Source: an uncultured Alphaproteobacteria bacterium (GTDB lineage: Bacteria > Pseudomonadota > Alphaproteobacteria > Sneathiellales > Sneathiellaceae). Taken from it: 52,757 nt of DNA. Where the stretch lies: positions 1-52,757 of the forward strand of contig CAJXWA010000004.1 in NCBI GenBank assembly GCA_913062525.1, in the 5' to 3' direction. Shown here piece by piece: positions 29,779 through 41,329 of the stretch. The notes beneath the pieces were generated by a model. That model did not search any database and had not been told where the DNA came from. It worked only from the letters and a program-made list of their open reading frames with translations. Both the position numbers and the translations under genes were made by a program. The first letter of the stretch is position 1. Each line of letters starts with the position of its first letter.

Positions 29779-32013
29779 ATGTTTGGCTTTAATCTCAGGA
29801 TTTCAAAGAAGCTACCCTTGCTAATTGTGACATCTGCTTTGTTGATGGCTCTAATTTTGGGGGTTACGAGTTACTATCAAAGTTCAACAGCGCTTCATGT
29901 TGAAGTTCAAAATAAGTTAAAAACCGCATTGCAGGGAAGAACTACTGCGATGCAGGAATATCTAAAGTCTATTCAGGAAGATCTTCGAATAACTGCGTCA
30001 AATCCTTTGGTTGCCGCCGCGACGGTTGAATTTGGTAAAGCTTGGCAGGATTTGGGTGAGTCGCCTTCCAAAAAACTCCAAAAATTGTATATTGCAGATA
30101 ATCCATTTCCTACCGGTGAGAAGGAGAAACTGGACGCAGCAAAAGATAAATCTAGCTATACTGCAACGCATAAGAAATATCACATTTGGTTCAGAAAGAT
30201 GCTTCAAGAACGTTCCTATTATGATATTTTCCTTTTCGATAAAGAGGGAAACCTGATCTACACAGTTTTTAAAGAGTTGGATTACGCTACCAATTTGATG
30301 AACGGAAAATACCGCGACACTGATCTTGGTAATGCATTCAGAGCTGCAAAAGAAAAACCAAAGGCTGATTTTCAAGCTTTCTTTGACTTTAAACCTTATT
30401 CCCCAAGTCATGGCGCGCCGGCCAGTTTTATTTCGAGCCCAATTTTAAATTCTGAAGGGTCCTTTCTTGGCGTTCTTGCATTTCAGATGCCGATAGATCG
30501 ATTGAACAGCATTATGCAAGATACCGTTGGAATGGGACGAACTGGTGAGAGTTTTCTAGTTGGCACAGATTTTTTAATGAGAAATGACTCTCGTTTTTCA
30601 GAAGAGAGTACAATTTTGAAAAGAACAGTAAAAACACCTCAAGTTGAGCAGGCGTTGGCTGGAAATGTGTCCGCCATGCAATCAGTGGATTATCACAACG
30701 TTATTGTTGAATCGGCATTTGGTTTTATTGATTTCCTAGGAACTCGATGGGCTGTTGTTTCCGAGATTGAGCTAAATGAGTTCGAGGAACCAATCGTGGA
30801 AATGCGCAACATCACTGTTTTAGTTACGATGGTTCTGTTGTTGGTTATTGGTGCTGTCGGTGTAATTTCTTCGCGGGGAATTGTAGTTCCAATCGTAAGA
30901 ATGACCGAAACGATGACGTTACTTGCAAATGGCGATAACTCAGTTGAAGTCCGAGGATATGATAGAAAAGACGAGATTGGTGAGATGGCCAGTGCAGTGA
31001 ATGTATTTAAAGAAAATGCCGTCGAGCGAGCTAGTTTACGTGAAAAAGCAGCGATTGATAATGAACAAGCAAATTTGCAAAAACAAAAAATTCAAACAGA
31101 AAAAGAGCAACAATTAGCGACAGAGCGCGACAGGGAAAAGCGAGAAAGCGCCGAAAAAGAAAAACGAACTGAAATGATTGCAAATATGATAAGTCAATTC
31201 GAAGAAAAAATTGGAACATTGCTCTTAACAATGGATCAAGCGTCAAATACGCTTCAGAATACCGCAACCAGTATGTCAAGTTCAGCGGAAAGCTCAGAAC
31301 AGTTATCGGCGACGGTAGCTACCGCGTCAAACGAAGCATCTGCCAGTGTTCAGAATGTTGCGTCAGCAGCTGAAGAATTATCAGCATCCATATCTGAAAT
31401 CAGCCGGCAAGTAACTCAAGCAACAAATGTCACAGAGGAAGCTGTTCTGGAAGCCAATCAGAGTATTAAAACAGTTAAAGAGTTATCTAATACCTCGCAG
31501 AAAATTAGTGAAGTTGTCAGTATGATTAACGATATTGCCGGTCAGACTAACCTCTTGGCGTTGAACGCCACTATTGAAGCTGCGCGGGCAGGAGATGCAG
31601 GTAAAGGGTTTGCTGTTGTTGCCTCTGAAGTGAAGGCATTGGCTAATCAAACGGCAAAAGCCACTGAGGAAATCTCCAACCAGATCAATGAAATGCAACG
31701 CGTGACTGACAGTTCCGTTGATGCAATGAATAATATCGACGGGATAATTCAGAAAATTAGAGAGTCTACGATTACGATCTCGTCTGCCGTTGAAGAACAA
31801 AGTGCTGCCACGAGCGAAATATCTCGAAACGTTCAGGAAGCATCTTCAGGCACAACTGAAGTGTCTAAAAATATTGTGTTGGTATCAGATAGAAGTAGGG
31901 AAGCGGGCAAAGCCTCAGCAGAGGTTTTATCCTCATCGCAAAACCTTGAAATTGTAGCAAGTAGCCTTAAAGATGATATTGAAATGTTCTTAAATGATGT
32001 GAAAAACGCTTAA
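29779..32013 (+). CDS. methyl-accepting chemotaxis protein with large (dCache-like) periplasmic domain
   Basis: Two TMs ~300 aa apart, [43 protein letters not shown]. Confidence 0.95.
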   Translation: MFGFNLRISKKLPLLIVTSALLMALILGVTSYYQSSTALHVEVQNKLKTALQGRTTAMQEYLKSIQEDLRITASNPLVAAATVEFGKAWQDLGESPSKKLQKLYIADNPFPTGEKEKLDAAKDKSSYTATHKKYHIWFRKMLQERSYYDIFLFDKEGNLIYTVFKELDYATNLMNGKYRDTDLGNAFRAAKEKPKADFQAFFDFKPYSPSHGAPASFISSPILNSEGSFLGVLAFQMPIDRLNSIMQDTVGMGRTGESFLVGTDFLMRNDSRFSEESTILKRTVKTPQVEQALAGNVSAMQSVDYHNVIVESAFGFIDFLGTRWAVVSEIELNEFEEPIVEMRNITVLVTMVLLLVIGAVGVISSRGIVVPIVRMTETMTLLANGDNSVEVRGYDRKDEIGEMASAVNVFKENAVERASLREKAAIDNEQANLQKQKIQTEKEQQLATERDREKRESAEKEKRTEMIANMISQFEEKIGTLLLTMDQASNTLQNTATSMSSSAESSEQLSATVATASNEASASVQNVASAAEELSASISEISRQVTQATNVTEEAVLEANQSIKTVKELSNTSQKISEVVSMINDIAGQTNLLALNATIEAARAGDAGKGFAVVASEVKALANQTAKATEEISNQINEMQRVTDSSVDAMNNIDGIIQKIRESTITISSAVEEQSAATSEISRNVQEASSGTTEVSKNIVLVSDRSREAGKASAEVLSSSQNLEIVASSLKDDIEMFLNDVKNA

Positions 32014-32254
32014 TGGCATTTAGTGCTAGTCGATCAGTTTGTTGAACTTTGATGAATTACTGATCGACAGTTAATCTTGAATAAGCTTTTCCCATAAACA
32101 TGCAAAATGCATATTATTACGCAGAAAAATTTGCCTTTCGGCGACACTCTTTCCCATGTTCAATTCCCAATAGAAAACTAAAAAACGCCTTGTTTTTACT
32201 CAAAACAATCAATATCTATTGCGCTAATGTCTTTTTAAATCAACGGATAATCAG

Positions 32255-32995
32255 ATGTTTTTGATTGAATTATTTTCTGAACCAACAGCAGTTATCGCCC
32301 TTCTAACATTGATTGTAATGGAAATTGTGTTGGGGATAGACAATTTGATCTTTGTCTCCATCCTTAGCAATAAATTGCCAGAACATCAGAGAAAATCTGG
32401 GAGAATGATTGGCATAGGGCTTGCCATGATTTTGCGGTTGGTGCTTTTATCTCTCATTGCCGTTATTGTTTCTTTAACTGAACCTGTACTTACCGTTTTT
32501 GAACATTCATTTTCATGGCGAGATCTAATTATGTTAGGTGGAGGATTATTTCTGGTTTGGAAGGCAACGACGGAAGTTCATCATCATATGCAAGGTGCTG
32601 AAGAAGAAAATGCGGCGGATCCATCTGTTGTCGCTAGTTTCTCTGCGGTCATTGTACAAATATTACTGCTTGATATCGTATTTTCAGTGGACAGCATTAT
32701 CACAGCAGTTGGGATGACTGATGAAATCTCCATCATGGTGATAGCTGTAGTGATCTCTGTTGCTATCATGATGTTTGCTGCAAACCCACTGTCTGAATTT
32801 ATCTCGAAGAACCCAACCGTCGTCATGCTGGCGCTAGGGTTTTTGTTGATGATCGGTATGACTTTGATCGCTGACGGATTGGGTATGCATGTGCCAAAAG
32901 GCTATATCTACGGCGCAATGGCCTTTTCAGCAGGTGTAGAAACCCTAAACCTGCTGACCCGGCGTGTTAAAAAAGGCAAAAAATCTAAAGCTTAA
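32255..32995 (+). CDS. TerC family integral membrane protein
   Basis: [24 protein letters not shown] ... [17 protein letters not shown]. Confidence 0.93.
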   Translation: MFLIELFSEPTAVIALLTLIVMEIVLGIDNLIFVSILSNKLPEHQRKSGRMIGIGLAMILRLVLLSLIAVIVSLTEPVLTVFEHSFSWRDLIMLGGGLFLVWKATTEVHHHMQGAEEENAADPSVVASFSAVIVQILLLDIVFSVDSIITAVGMTDEISIMVIAVVISVAIMMFAANPLSEFISKNPTVVMLALGFLLMIGMTLIADGLGMHVPKGYIYGAMAFSAGVETLNLLTRRVKKGKKSKA

Positions 32996-33642
32996 TCGTC
33001 AGAAACCAACGGATTGGTAAGGGTTGCTTCAGTTTCAGCTGCTCCCACTATGGTGGCGATTGATCCATGAACTTTTACTTTTCTCTCGGCTATCAATTTA
33101 AGCGCGAGAGGGTAAATTCTGTGTTCTTGAACCAAAATACGGTCCGCAAGGATGTCCGCCGTATCACCGGTTAAAATAGGAACCACTGCTTGTACAACAA
33201 TTGGCCCATCATCCATTTCAGGTCTGACGAAATGAACGGTGCACCCAGTAAACCGAGTGCCAGATTCAATCGCACGTTCGTGCACATGCAGACCTTTAAA
33301 CGCTGGCAGCAGTGATGGATGGATATTAATGATGCGGTCACGCCAACGATTAACGAAATCAGGCGTTAGCAGACGCATAAACCCAGCTAGGCAGATCAGA
33401 TCCACCTTTTGCTCTGTAAGATATTTAGACACATCAGTATCAAAATCTTCGCGATTTTCATAATCACGGTGATTTATAACCTTAGTCGGAATATCATTCT
33501 CTTTAGCAAAGTCAAGACCTGCAGCATCTGGATTATTGGATAAAACAGTTACAATTTCAGCCGGAAATCCATCTTGTTTACTCGCACGGACGAGCGCTTG
33601 CATGTTCGAGCCACGCGACGAAATTAAAATTGCTACTTTCAC
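32992..33642 (-). CDS. purN: phosphoribosylglycinamide formyltransferase
   Basis: [45 protein letters not shown]; overlaps purM by 4 bp. Confidence 0.96.
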   Translation of the reverse strand: MKVAILISSRGSNMQALVRASKQDGFPAEIVTVLSNNPDAAGLDFAKENDIPTKVINHRDYENREDFDTDVSKYLTEQKVDLICLAGFMRLLTPDFVNRWRDRIINIHPSLLPAFKGLHVHERAIESGTRFTGCTVHFVRPEMDDGPIVVQAVVPILTGDTADILADRILVQEHRIYPLALKLIAERKVKVHGSIATIVGAAETEATLTNPLVSDD

Positions 33643-34721
33643 TCGAAAAATGCCTCATCAAGATCATTGATAATCACTTGTTCCTGATCATTGGTGCGGC
33701 TAATTAGGCGACCAATTTCAAAAACCTCTTCGCCTTCATCGGCGAGCAATGTTTTAAGAGCTGCTGCATGAGCAGGGTCAACGGCAACGACCATTCCAAG
33801 ACCACAGTTAAACGTGGTTGCAAGTTCCCGTGGCTTGATGTTGCCAAGTTCCGCCAGCCATTTGAACAGCGGCGGTAGTGGCCATGAAGTCGCATCAATT
33901 TCAGCCACAAGGTTATCTGGCAAAATACGCGGTATATTCTCATAAAGTCCGCCGCCAGTAATGTGCGACAGGGCTTTGATGTATCCAGCGCGAACACCGG
34001 CGAGGCAGCTTTTAACGTAAATTTTGGTTGGAGCAATCAATGCATCACCAAGTTCACGGCTGTCATCAAAGGGGGCCGGAGCATTTAAATCGCACTTAAA
34101 ATCGTCGATTAATCTTCGGACCAACGAATACCCATTGGAATGTACGCCGGATGAGGCTAGTCCCAAAAGAATATCGCCCTCTTTCAAAGTGTCTGAGAGT
34201 AACAACTGATCTCGTTCCACTGCACCAACCGTGAAACCTGCCATGTCGTAATCACCTTTAGCATACATGCCAGGCATTTCTGCTGTTTCGCCGCCGATAA
34301 GTGCGCACCCAGCTTGTTTGCATCCTTCAGCAATACCGCTGATAATGTCGCGGGTTGCCTCAACGTCAAGTCCACCAGTTGCAAAGTAGTCGAGGAAAAA
34401 TAAAGGTTCTGCGCCTTGAACAACTAAGTCATTCACGCACATGGCAACTAGGTCGATGCCAACGGTATCGTGCTTGTTCATATCGATGGCAACTTTTAAT
34501 TTAGTGCCAACGCCATCGGTTGCAGATACCAAAAGTGGATCTTTAAAACCTGCGGCTTTTAGATCAAACAATGCGCCAAACCCGCCAAGATCGGCATTTG
34601 CGCCGGGGCGGCGTGTCATTGCTGCGAGTGGTTTAATTGCATCTACAAGAGAATTACCGGCTTCGATATCGACGCCCGCATCTTTGTAGCTGTAACTTTT
34701 TTTGGAGCTTTCGTGTGTCAT
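33639..34721 (-). CDS. purM: phosphoribosylformylglycinamidine cyclo-ligase
   Basis: [59 protein letters not shown]; start [10 protein letters not shown] at 34721 preferred over the ORF start. Confidence 0.95.
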   Translation of the reverse strand: MTHESSKKSYSYKDAGVDIEAGNSLVDAIKPLAAMTRRPGANADLGGFGALFDLKAAGFKDPLLVSATDGVGTKLKVAIDMNKHDTVGIDLVAMCVNDLVVQGAEPLFFLDYFATGGLDVEATRDIISGIAEGCKQAGCALIGGETAEMPGMYAKGDYDMAGFTVGAVERDQLLLSDTLKEGDILLGLASSGVHSNGYSLVRRLIDDFKCDLNAPAPFDDSRELGDALIAPTKIYVKSCLAGVRAGYIKALSHITGGGLYENIPRILPDNLVAEIDATSWPLPPLFKWLAELGNIKPRELATTFNCGLGMVVAVDPAHAAALKTLLADEGEEVFEIGRLISRTNDQEQVIINDLDEAFFE

Positions 34722-34787
34722 AAGATATGCTCTATCCAATGTCCTGATTCTATTTGGGCCAACATACGTTTTTTCCAGTGGTTTGCA

Positions 34788-35939
34788 ATGACAGAAACAC
34801 AACAAAATAATCGTCTGAACACGACACTCCGAATACTGGTGGCAAGTAGCCTCCTGATTTTCAGTATTTGCAGCAGTGCGCTTGGCTCAGGTTTGTATTC
34901 AATACAAGGGATTGCGGTGGATAAAACCGCTGGATCTGCAAGCGCGGCCAGAGTACTCGCTGTTGCCGAAGGGCAGAGTAGGGCCTTCTCGACGTTGCTG
35001 CGAAAACTCACTCCAAAAAGCTATCACGGTGAATTACCCCGTCTAAGCGATTCTGATCTTACCTCGCTAGTTCGTGGGTTTCAGGTTCGAAATGAGAAAA
35101 CATCGTCTCAAAGATATTTGGCAGATCTCACTTTTGAATTTAAACGGGATCTCGTTCTTCCCATTTTAACCGCAAGAGATATTCCCTATTCAGAAAGTAT
35201 CAGTAAGCCATTGTTAGTTCTTCCGGTGTTTGAAGACAAAGGCATAAAAAATCTGTGGGATGAACCTAATCCGTGGCGAGATGTGTGGGTTGACGTTTTC
35301 GAAGGAGGCAAAGGCCCTAGGGGAAATATCAAACGACAAGATGATTGGGCGCAAAATGCTCTTCTTCCAATCATGGTTCCTAGCGGCACATTGGATGATA
35401 TGAAAATGGTTGACGTAGAAGATGCCATTTATTTACGAGAAGAGGCCATTAATCGTATCTCTGAAGAATATGGGGCCGGTGCAATCCTTGTGGCCTATGC
35501 GAGCCTTCAAAATCAAAATGGTATTCGCCGGCTTGATATTTCCTATCAACGAAGTGATCTTATTTCTCCTGCCGTAATCGAAAGTTTTACTGGTGGTGAT
35601 ACAGATCGCGACATCTACCGGGCTGCTATATTCGATGTTATCGAAAATCTACAAGAAAGCTGGAAAGATCAGAATATTTTGGATCGCAATGTTGAAAATA
35701 GATTAGCGCTGTCCACGTCAATAACCGGTTTGAATGACTGGTTAAACGTACAAAGTAAAACCAGATCCATTCCTGCTGTGCAAGATTTAACAGTACGGGA
35801 AATGTCGGTGGATAGAGTCTTTTGGGAAATCAACTTTGTCGGTGATTTGGCGCAGCTTAAAAGTGCACTTGGACAAAGAGATCTTGTTTTACAAAATGAA
35901 GACGGATATTGGACCCTTCATAAAAAAGAAAATCCATAA
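34788..35939 (+). CDS. DUF2066 family exported protein
   Basis: Signal/TM segment, [38 protein letters not shown]; located between purM and perM; start at the internal ATG at 34788. Confidence 0.78.
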   Translation: MTETQQNNRLNTTLRILVASSLLIFSICSSALGSGLYSIQGIAVDKTAGSASAARVLAVAEGQSRAFSTLLRKLTPKSYHGELPRLSDSDLTSLVRGFQVRNEKTSSQRYLADLTFEFKRDLVLPILTARDIPYSESISKPLLVLPVFEDKGIKNLWDEPNPWRDVWVDVFEGGKGPRGNIKRQDDWAQNALLPIMVPSGTLDDMKMVDVEDAIYLREEAINRISEEYGAGAILVAYASLQNQNGIRRLDISYQRSDLISPAVIESFTGGDTDRDIYRAAIFDVIENLQESWKDQNILDRNVENRLALSTSITGLNDWLNVQSKTRSIPAVQDLTVREMSVDRVFWEINFVGDLAQLKSALGQRDLVLQNEDGYWTLHKKENP

Positions 35940-36079
35940 CTGCTGAAATTTCAATGTCTGAATTCTAGCTGACAACCCGGATTATGATGTCGTATGACGG
36001 CCTTGCTACCGGGGTGTGGTTATAGTGTGGAACAGGCCGGCGAGAACAATCTACGTGACGATAAATAGGGGATGGATAA

Positions 36080-37168
36080 ATGACTTTGCGAAAACAACTC
36101 AAGTTCTGGGCTGTAGCTATGGCTGTGCTCATTGCGAGTTTGGTGTTGCTGAGTAATATTATGCTCCCATTCGTGTTGGGTATGGCAGTTGCCTATTTCC
36201 TAGATCCGGTCGCTGATAAGCTAGAAGAAAAAGGGATGGGACGTACAGCCGCGACCTCTCTTATTGTGGGTGTATTTTTATTCATCTGTATATTGAGCGT
36301 AATTCTTCTTATTCCAGCTTTAGCCGATCAGTTTATTGGGCTTTTAAAACGTATCCCGCGCTACGTCCAAACCGCCTATGATTTGTTGCTCCCGTTGATC
36401 TCTCAAGTCGTGGATGTGTCTACCCTAACGGAGGACGGTGATTTAAAGTCTGTTATCACCAAGCAAGCCTCTGGCGCCATTAAAAATATCGGCGTTTTAA
36501 CGTCAAATCTGCTAGATCAAGGATTGGCTATTTTCAACGTTATTACCCTGTTAGTTATCACTCCAGTTGTCGCCTTTTATCTGTTGCGAGACTGGGACAT
36601 TATTACTGATAAGGTTGATGTTTGGCTTCCCAGAAGACAGCAAAAAACCATTAGAATACTGGCTAAACAAATTGATGATGTGTTGGCGGGATTTGTTCGT
36701 GGGCAATCTACGGTTTGCCTTATTTTGGCGATTTATTACGGGGTGGCACTTCTGTCTGTTGGTCTGGAGTTTGGTTTAGTCATAGGCATAATAACGGGCC
36801 TGATTTCATTTATTCCGTTTGTTGGGGCCATTGTTGGTCTTACCGCATCGGTCGGGGTTGCAGTATTTCAGTTCTGGCCAGATTTCGCTCAAATTGGCAT
36901 AGTTGCCGCAATATTTGCGGTAGGGCAGGTTCTCGAAGGATACGTCTTAACACCGAAAATGGTTGGTGAGAAAGTGGGCTTGCACCCAGTATGGGTTATG
37001 TTTGGTCTGCTTGCAGGCGGAAGTTTGTTTGGCTTTGTGGGCGTGCTGATCGCCGTTCCTGTAGCCGCTGTTGTCGGGGTTTTAAGCCGGTATGCGCTCA
37101 GCCAGTATATGGAAAGTCCCATTTATGGTGATGTGGATGAGATTGATCATTCAGGAGATGATGTATGA
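36080..37168 (+). CDS. AI-2E/PerM family transporter
   Basis: LPFVLGMAVAYFLDPVADKLEEKGMGRTAATSLIV ... GPP-less C-terminal GQVLEGYVLTPKMVGEKVGLHPVWVMFGLLAGGSLFGFVGVLIAVPVAAV. Confidence 0.92.
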   Translation: MTLRKQLKFWAVAMAVLIASLVLLSNIMLPFVLGMAVAYFLDPVADKLEEKGMGRTAATSLIVGVFLFICILSVILLIPALADQFIGLLKRIPRYVQTAYDLLLPLISQVVDVSTLTEDGDLKSVITKQASGAIKNIGVLTSNLLDQGLAIFNVITLLVITPVVAFYLLRDWDIITDKVDVWLPRRQQKTIRILAKQIDDVLAGFVRGQSTVCLILAIYYGVALLSVGLEFGLVIGIITGLISFIPFVGAIVGLTASVGVAVFQFWPDFAQIGIVAAIFAVGQVLEGYVLTPKMVGEKVGLHPVWVMFGLLAGGSLFGFVGVLIAVPVAAVVGVLSRYALSQYMESPIYGDVDEIDHSGDDV

Positions 37169-37851
37169 AGCAAATCCCTTTGGATTTCACATACAGAACA
37201 GCACTTGGGCGCGAAGATTTTCTTGTCTCCGATCCCAATGAAAATGCTGTTGCATGGATTGATAAATGGCCGGACTGGCCTGGATCGTTTTTATTGGTAA
37301 CGGGACCAGAGGGATGCGGAAAAACCCATTTAAGTCAGGTTTGGGCGAATAAATGCGGCGCGGCCTCAATTGATGCGGAAGAATTGACTACGCTTGATAT
37401 CAACGCACTTGGTGAGCTCTCAATGCGGCCGTTGGTTCTTGAAAATATTGAACCGGGCCTAAATGAACAGAAATTATTTCATCTGTATAATATGGTCCGA
37501 GAGAATAACAGTTTTCTGATGATGACAAGCTGTCTACCCGTTGCCGGTTGGGATATGGAACTCCTTGATTTAAAATCGAGGATGGGTGCTGTTCAAATTG
37601 CTGCCATTGAAGAGCCTGACGATACGCTGTTTGCCGCAATCTTGATTAAACTTTTTTCAGATAGGCAGCTTCAAGTGACTCCTGAGATTATTCAATATTT
37701 GGTCACCCGACTGGAACGCTCATTTAAATCTGCTGTTGAAATCGTCTCTGATCTTGATGGCTTATCACTGGCAGAAAAACGGAAGATAACCATACCACTG
37801 GTTCGAACTCTATTCGAAAATAAGGAAAAACAACATGGACTTTGGGATTAA
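37165..37851 (+). CDS. DnaA-related regulatory protein (Hda/HdaA)
   Basis: QIPLDFTYRTALGREDFLVSDPNENAVAWID, Walker A-like GPEGCGKTHL; downstream of perM with ATGA overlap. Confidence 0.85.
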   Translation: MKQIPLDFTYRTALGREDFLVSDPNENAVAWIDKWPDWPGSFLLVTGPEGCGKTHLSQVWANKCGAASIDAEELTTLDINALGELSMRPLVLENIEPGLNEQKLFHLYNMVRENNSFLMMTSCLPVAGWDMELLDLKSRMGAVQIAAIEEPDDTLFAAILIKLFSDRQLQVTPEIIQYLVTRLERSFKSAVEIVSDLDGLSLAEKRKITIPLVRTLFENKEKQHGLWD

Positions 37852-38614
37852 GGGTCGGCGAGCAATCGTCTGTGCGTCGAGTAAAGGTCTTGGACGTGCT
37901 TGTGCAGAAGCGTTAGCCGAAGAAGGTGTGGATCTGGTCTTAACGGCCCGTACCGAAGGGCCGCTATTGGACACAGCCGCATTTATTGCAAAAAAATATG
38001 GCGTTGATGTCAAGACAATCGCCGGTGACATTACTAGTGTCGAGGGCCGCAGGGCTGTGCTTGATGAATGCGCGAACCCGGATATTTTGATAAATAACGC
38101 AGGCGGCCCACCTCCCGGTGATTTTCATGACTGGACCCTTGAGGATTGGATGAAGGCACTGAATGCAAATATGCTGACAGCCATTGAGTTAATCCGGCAA
38201 ACGGTTGATGGGATGCAAGATCGAAAATTTGGTCGTATCGTCAACATTACATCTGCTTCGGTTAAGGCACCCATTGATATTTTGGGACTTTCCAACGGCG
38301 CACGGGCGGGGCTGACCGGGTTTGTCGCCGGTATTTCCAGAAAAACCGTGGCGCATAACGTTACAATTAACGGATTGCTTCCAGGACCGTTTGAGACTGA
38401 CCGTTTATTGTCGACTATGAAACCTGCGGCTGAGGCCACGGGCAAGCCTATCGAAGATATTATGGCAGAGCGGGCAAAGCTCAATCCCGCAGGCCGGTTT
38501 GGTCAACCAGAGGAATTTGGTGCTGCTTGCGCGTTCTTATGCAGCAGCAAATCGGGCTTCATTACTGGCCAGAATATTCTCTTGGATGGGGGCGCGTTCC
38601 CCGGTACCATGTAA
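37835..38614 (+). CDS. SDR-family protein with non-canonical active site
   Basis: GRRAIVCASSKGLGRACAEALAEEG, NNAGGPPPG, NITSASVKAPIDILGLSNGARAGLTGF (YxxxK replaced). Confidence 0.88.
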   Translation: MDFGIKGRRAIVCASSKGLGRACAEALAEEGVDLVLTARTEGPLLDTAAFIAKKYGVDVKTIAGDITSVEGRRAVLDECANPDILINNAGGPPPGDFHDWTLEDWMKALNANMLTAIELIRQTVDGMQDRKFGRIVNITSASVKAPIDILGLSNGARAGLTGFVAGISRKTVAHNVTINGLLPGPFETDRLLSTMKPAAEATGKPIEDIMAERAKLNPAGRFGQPEEFGAACAFLCSSKSGFITGQNILLDGGAFPGTM

Positions 38615-38635
38615 ATCTTGTAAAGGGGGAACCAA

Positions 38636-39067
38636 ATGAAATTTTTTCTGACGTTATTTACACTTGTTGCTGGAAGTTTTGCGCTGACAGGGACTGCTGC
38701 GGCTGATGTTACTGGGGTCTGGGAAACCGTTGGCGGAAAAAGCCATGTGGAAATAAAATCCTGCAACACTGACAAATTTTGCGGAGAAATTATTTGGCTT
38801 AATGAGCCTAACAATGAGCAAGGTACTCCCAAACAAGATGTAAATAACAGTGAGGAAGATCTCCGGTCTCGGCCTATTCTTGGTATAAGTTTGCTAAAGG
38901 ATTTGGAAAAATCGGGTGCCAATGAATGGGATGATGGAACCATATATAATCCGGAAGACGGCCAGACTTATAGTTCAGAAATGAGCTTAATGGATGACAA
39001 AACATTAGAAGTTAAAGGCTGTGTTCTTTTTATCTGTAAAACACAGACTTGGAAACGCGTACGTTAA
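38636..39067 (+). CDS. DUF2147 family exported protein
   Basis: Signal peptide; GVWETVGGKSHVEIKSCNTDKFCGEIIWL; DDGTIYNPEDGQTYSSEMSLMDDKTLEVKGCVLFICKTQTWKRV. Confidence 0.88.
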   Translation: MKFFLTLFTLVAGSFALTGTAAADVTGVWETVGGKSHVEIKSCNTDKFCGEIIWLNEPNNEQGTPKQDVNNSEEDLRSRPILGISLLKDLEKSGANEWDDGTIYNPEDGQTYSSEMSLMDDKTLEVKGCVLFICKTQTWKRVR

Positions 39068-39170
39068 TCATACATTATCATCAGATGTTGTATGATTGCT
39101 CCCCATTATAAAGGTTAGACGCATTGCCTGTTTAAGGCCGCAGGGCTGACTAGCGACAGATCGGAAAATT

Positions 39171-41324
39171 GTGAATTCTCCAGTTCAGGTTTCAAAAGAC
39201 AAAGGAACTCAGAAAATTGATGCGACTTCGACTTCCAGGTTCATAAACCGGGAATTGTCGTGGCTGTCTTTTAATGGCCGTGTTCTGGAAGAGGCGAGTA
39301 ATAAAGATCATCCTTTACTTGAACGGGTCCGCTTCCTGTCAATCTCGGCTACAAACCTAGATGAATTTTATATGGTGCGTGTGGCAGGCCTGCTCGGGCA
39401 GCTAAAGGCCCGCATCACAACGATGAGCCCTGACGGTTTAACTCCGGTGAAAGTGCTTGAGAGAATTGAAGTTAAAACGGAACGATTGATTGATGAACAG
39501 CAACGCATCTGGAAACAGCTGTTAAATGAAATGGCAAATGAAGGCATATCTGTTGCTGGCCTTAAGCAGTTATCTGAAGCCGATAAAATATGGCTTGAAA
39601 CCTACTTTAACGAACAAATATTTCCAATTTTGACGCCAATGGCCATTGATCCGTCTCACCCATTTCCGTTTATCCAGAACTTGGGTTTTGGCATGATCCT
39701 GCAAATGATAGGACTGGCGGGGGAACCTCGACTAAAAGCCTTACTGCCGTTTCCGCCAGCCATTAAAAGATTTGTTCGACTGCCGGGGCAAGCCATTCGT
39801 TTTATTGCACTTGAAACCATAATAACCTTGTTTTTGGACAAGTTATTTCCAGCCTATCGTGTGGAAGGTGCCGGCTTATTTAGACTAATTCGCGATAGTG
39901 ATATTGAAGTTGAAGAAGAAGCTGAGGATTTGGTTCTCTTGTTTGAATCGGCCCTTAAACGCCGACGCAGGGGAAGTGTTATCCGCTTGAAAGTGGACGC
40001 TGATATCCCTGAAACACTTCGAAGCCTACTTGCAGAACAACTTGGTATTAGTCACCGGGCTATTAACAATGTCGATGGTATTTTGGGAATTTCCCAAGTC
40101 GAACAACTTATTACGGACGAGCGTCCTGATCTTGTTTTTAAGCCAGCTGAAGCGCGACACCCTGAGCGGGTGAAAGATGCAGGTGGTCATGTATTTAATG
40201 CCATAAGTGCGAAGGACTTTATTGTTCATCACCCTTATGAGAGTTTTGACGTTGTGGTGCAGTTCTTGCGGCAGGCTGCCGCTGATCCAGATGTGGTTGC
40301 CATTAAACACACGCTTTACCGGACAACATCCGATAGCCCTATTGTTAAGGCGCTTGTTGAAGCGGCAGAGGCTGGTAAATCTGTTACAGCTCTTATTGAA
40401 CTTAAAGCGCGGTTTGATGAAGAAGCAAATATCAAATGGGCGCGGGATCTAGAACGGGCAGGGGCGCAAGTTATATATGGCTTCCTCGACCTCAAAACCC
40501 ATGCCAAGGTGTCGCAAGTTGTTCGCCGTGAAGGCACTAATCTCAAAAGCTATTTGCATTTTGGGACAGGCAACTACCATCCTGCCAATGCAAAAGTTTA
40601 TTCTGATTTGTCACTATTCACGGATGACCCGATCTTAGCAAAAGATGTCTCGTTGATGTTCAACTACATCACCGGATATTCAAAACCAGTGGGCCTGAGC
40701 AAACTGCATTTGTCGCCCTATAACTTGCGCGGATCACTCACGGATTTAATCCGCCAGGAAATTGAGTTTGCCAAGGCTGGAAAACCGGCTTCCGTATGGG
40801 CAAAATTAAACTCGCTGGTGGATGCGGAATTTATTGATCTTCTGTATGAGGCAAGTAACGCTGGCGTTGATATTCGTTTAGTCGTTCGCGGCATTTGCTG
40901 TCTGCGACCTGGTGTTCCAAACCTTTCTGAAAATATTCATGTGACGAGTATCGTTGGTCGTTTTCTTGAGCATTCAAGGATCGTCTGTTTCGGTAATGGC
41001 CATGAGATGCCATCAGGCGATGCGAAAGTCTTTATTACGTCGGCCGATTGGATGCCGCGTAATTTTGATCGCCGAATTGAAACGCTTGTACCCATTAACA
41101 ATGAGACTGTTCATAGGCAAGTGCTCGATCAAATTATGGTCGCTTGCCTTAAAGATACTCAGCAATGCTGGACGCTAGGGGCAAACGGTGAATATACGCG
41201 ACACGCTGATGCTGAAAATTCGTTCTGTGCCCATAATTACTTTCTGACAAATCCATCTTTATCTGGACGTGGGAAAGCATTAAAGGTTAATAACCCGGTA
41301 CCAAAACTGACACCGCCGATTTAG
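39171..41324 (+). CDS. ppk: polyphosphate kinase (GTG start)
   Basis: FINRELSWLSFNGRVLEEA, KHTLYRTTSDSPIVKALVEAAEAGKSVTALIELKARFDEEANI, HFGTGNYHP. Confidence 0.97.
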   Translation: MNSPVQVSKDKGTQKIDATSTSRFINRELSWLSFNGRVLEEASNKDHPLLERVRFLSISATNLDEFYMVRVAGLLGQLKARITTMSPDGLTPVKVLERIEVKTERLIDEQQRIWKQLLNEMANEGISVAGLKQLSEADKIWLETYFNEQIFPILTPMAIDPSHPFPFIQNLGFGMILQMIGLAGEPRLKALLPFPPAIKRFVRLPGQAIRFIALETIITLFLDKLFPAYRVEGAGLFRLIRDSDIEVEEEAEDLVLLFESALKRRRRGSVIRLKVDADIPETLRSLLAEQLGISHRAINNVDGILGISQVEQLITDERPDLVFKPAEARHPERVKDAGGHVFNAISAKDFIVHHPYESFDVVVQFLRQAAADPDVVAIKHTLYRTTSDSPIVKALVEAAEAGKSVTALIELKARFDEEANIKWARDLERAGAQVIYGFLDLKTHAKVSQVVRREGTNLKSYLHFGTGNYHPANAKVYSDLSLFTDDPILAKDVSLMFNYITGYSKPVGLSKLHLSPYNLRGSLTDLIRQEIEFAKAGKPASVWAKLNSLVDAEFIDLLYEASNAGVDIRLVVRGICCLRPGVPNLSENIHVTSIVGRFLEHSRIVCFGNGHEMPSGDAKVFITSADWMPRNFDRRIETLVPINNETVHRQVLDQIMVACLKDTQQCWTLGANGEYTRHADAENSFCAHNYFLTNPSLSGRGKALKVNNPVPKLTPPI

Positions 41325-41329
41325 ACATA

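Noticed and set aside
32096-32254. Possible yybP-ykoY (Mn2+) riboswitch in the terC leader
   Set aside because: TerC genes can carry this riboswitch, but the conserved core sequence was not recognisable here.
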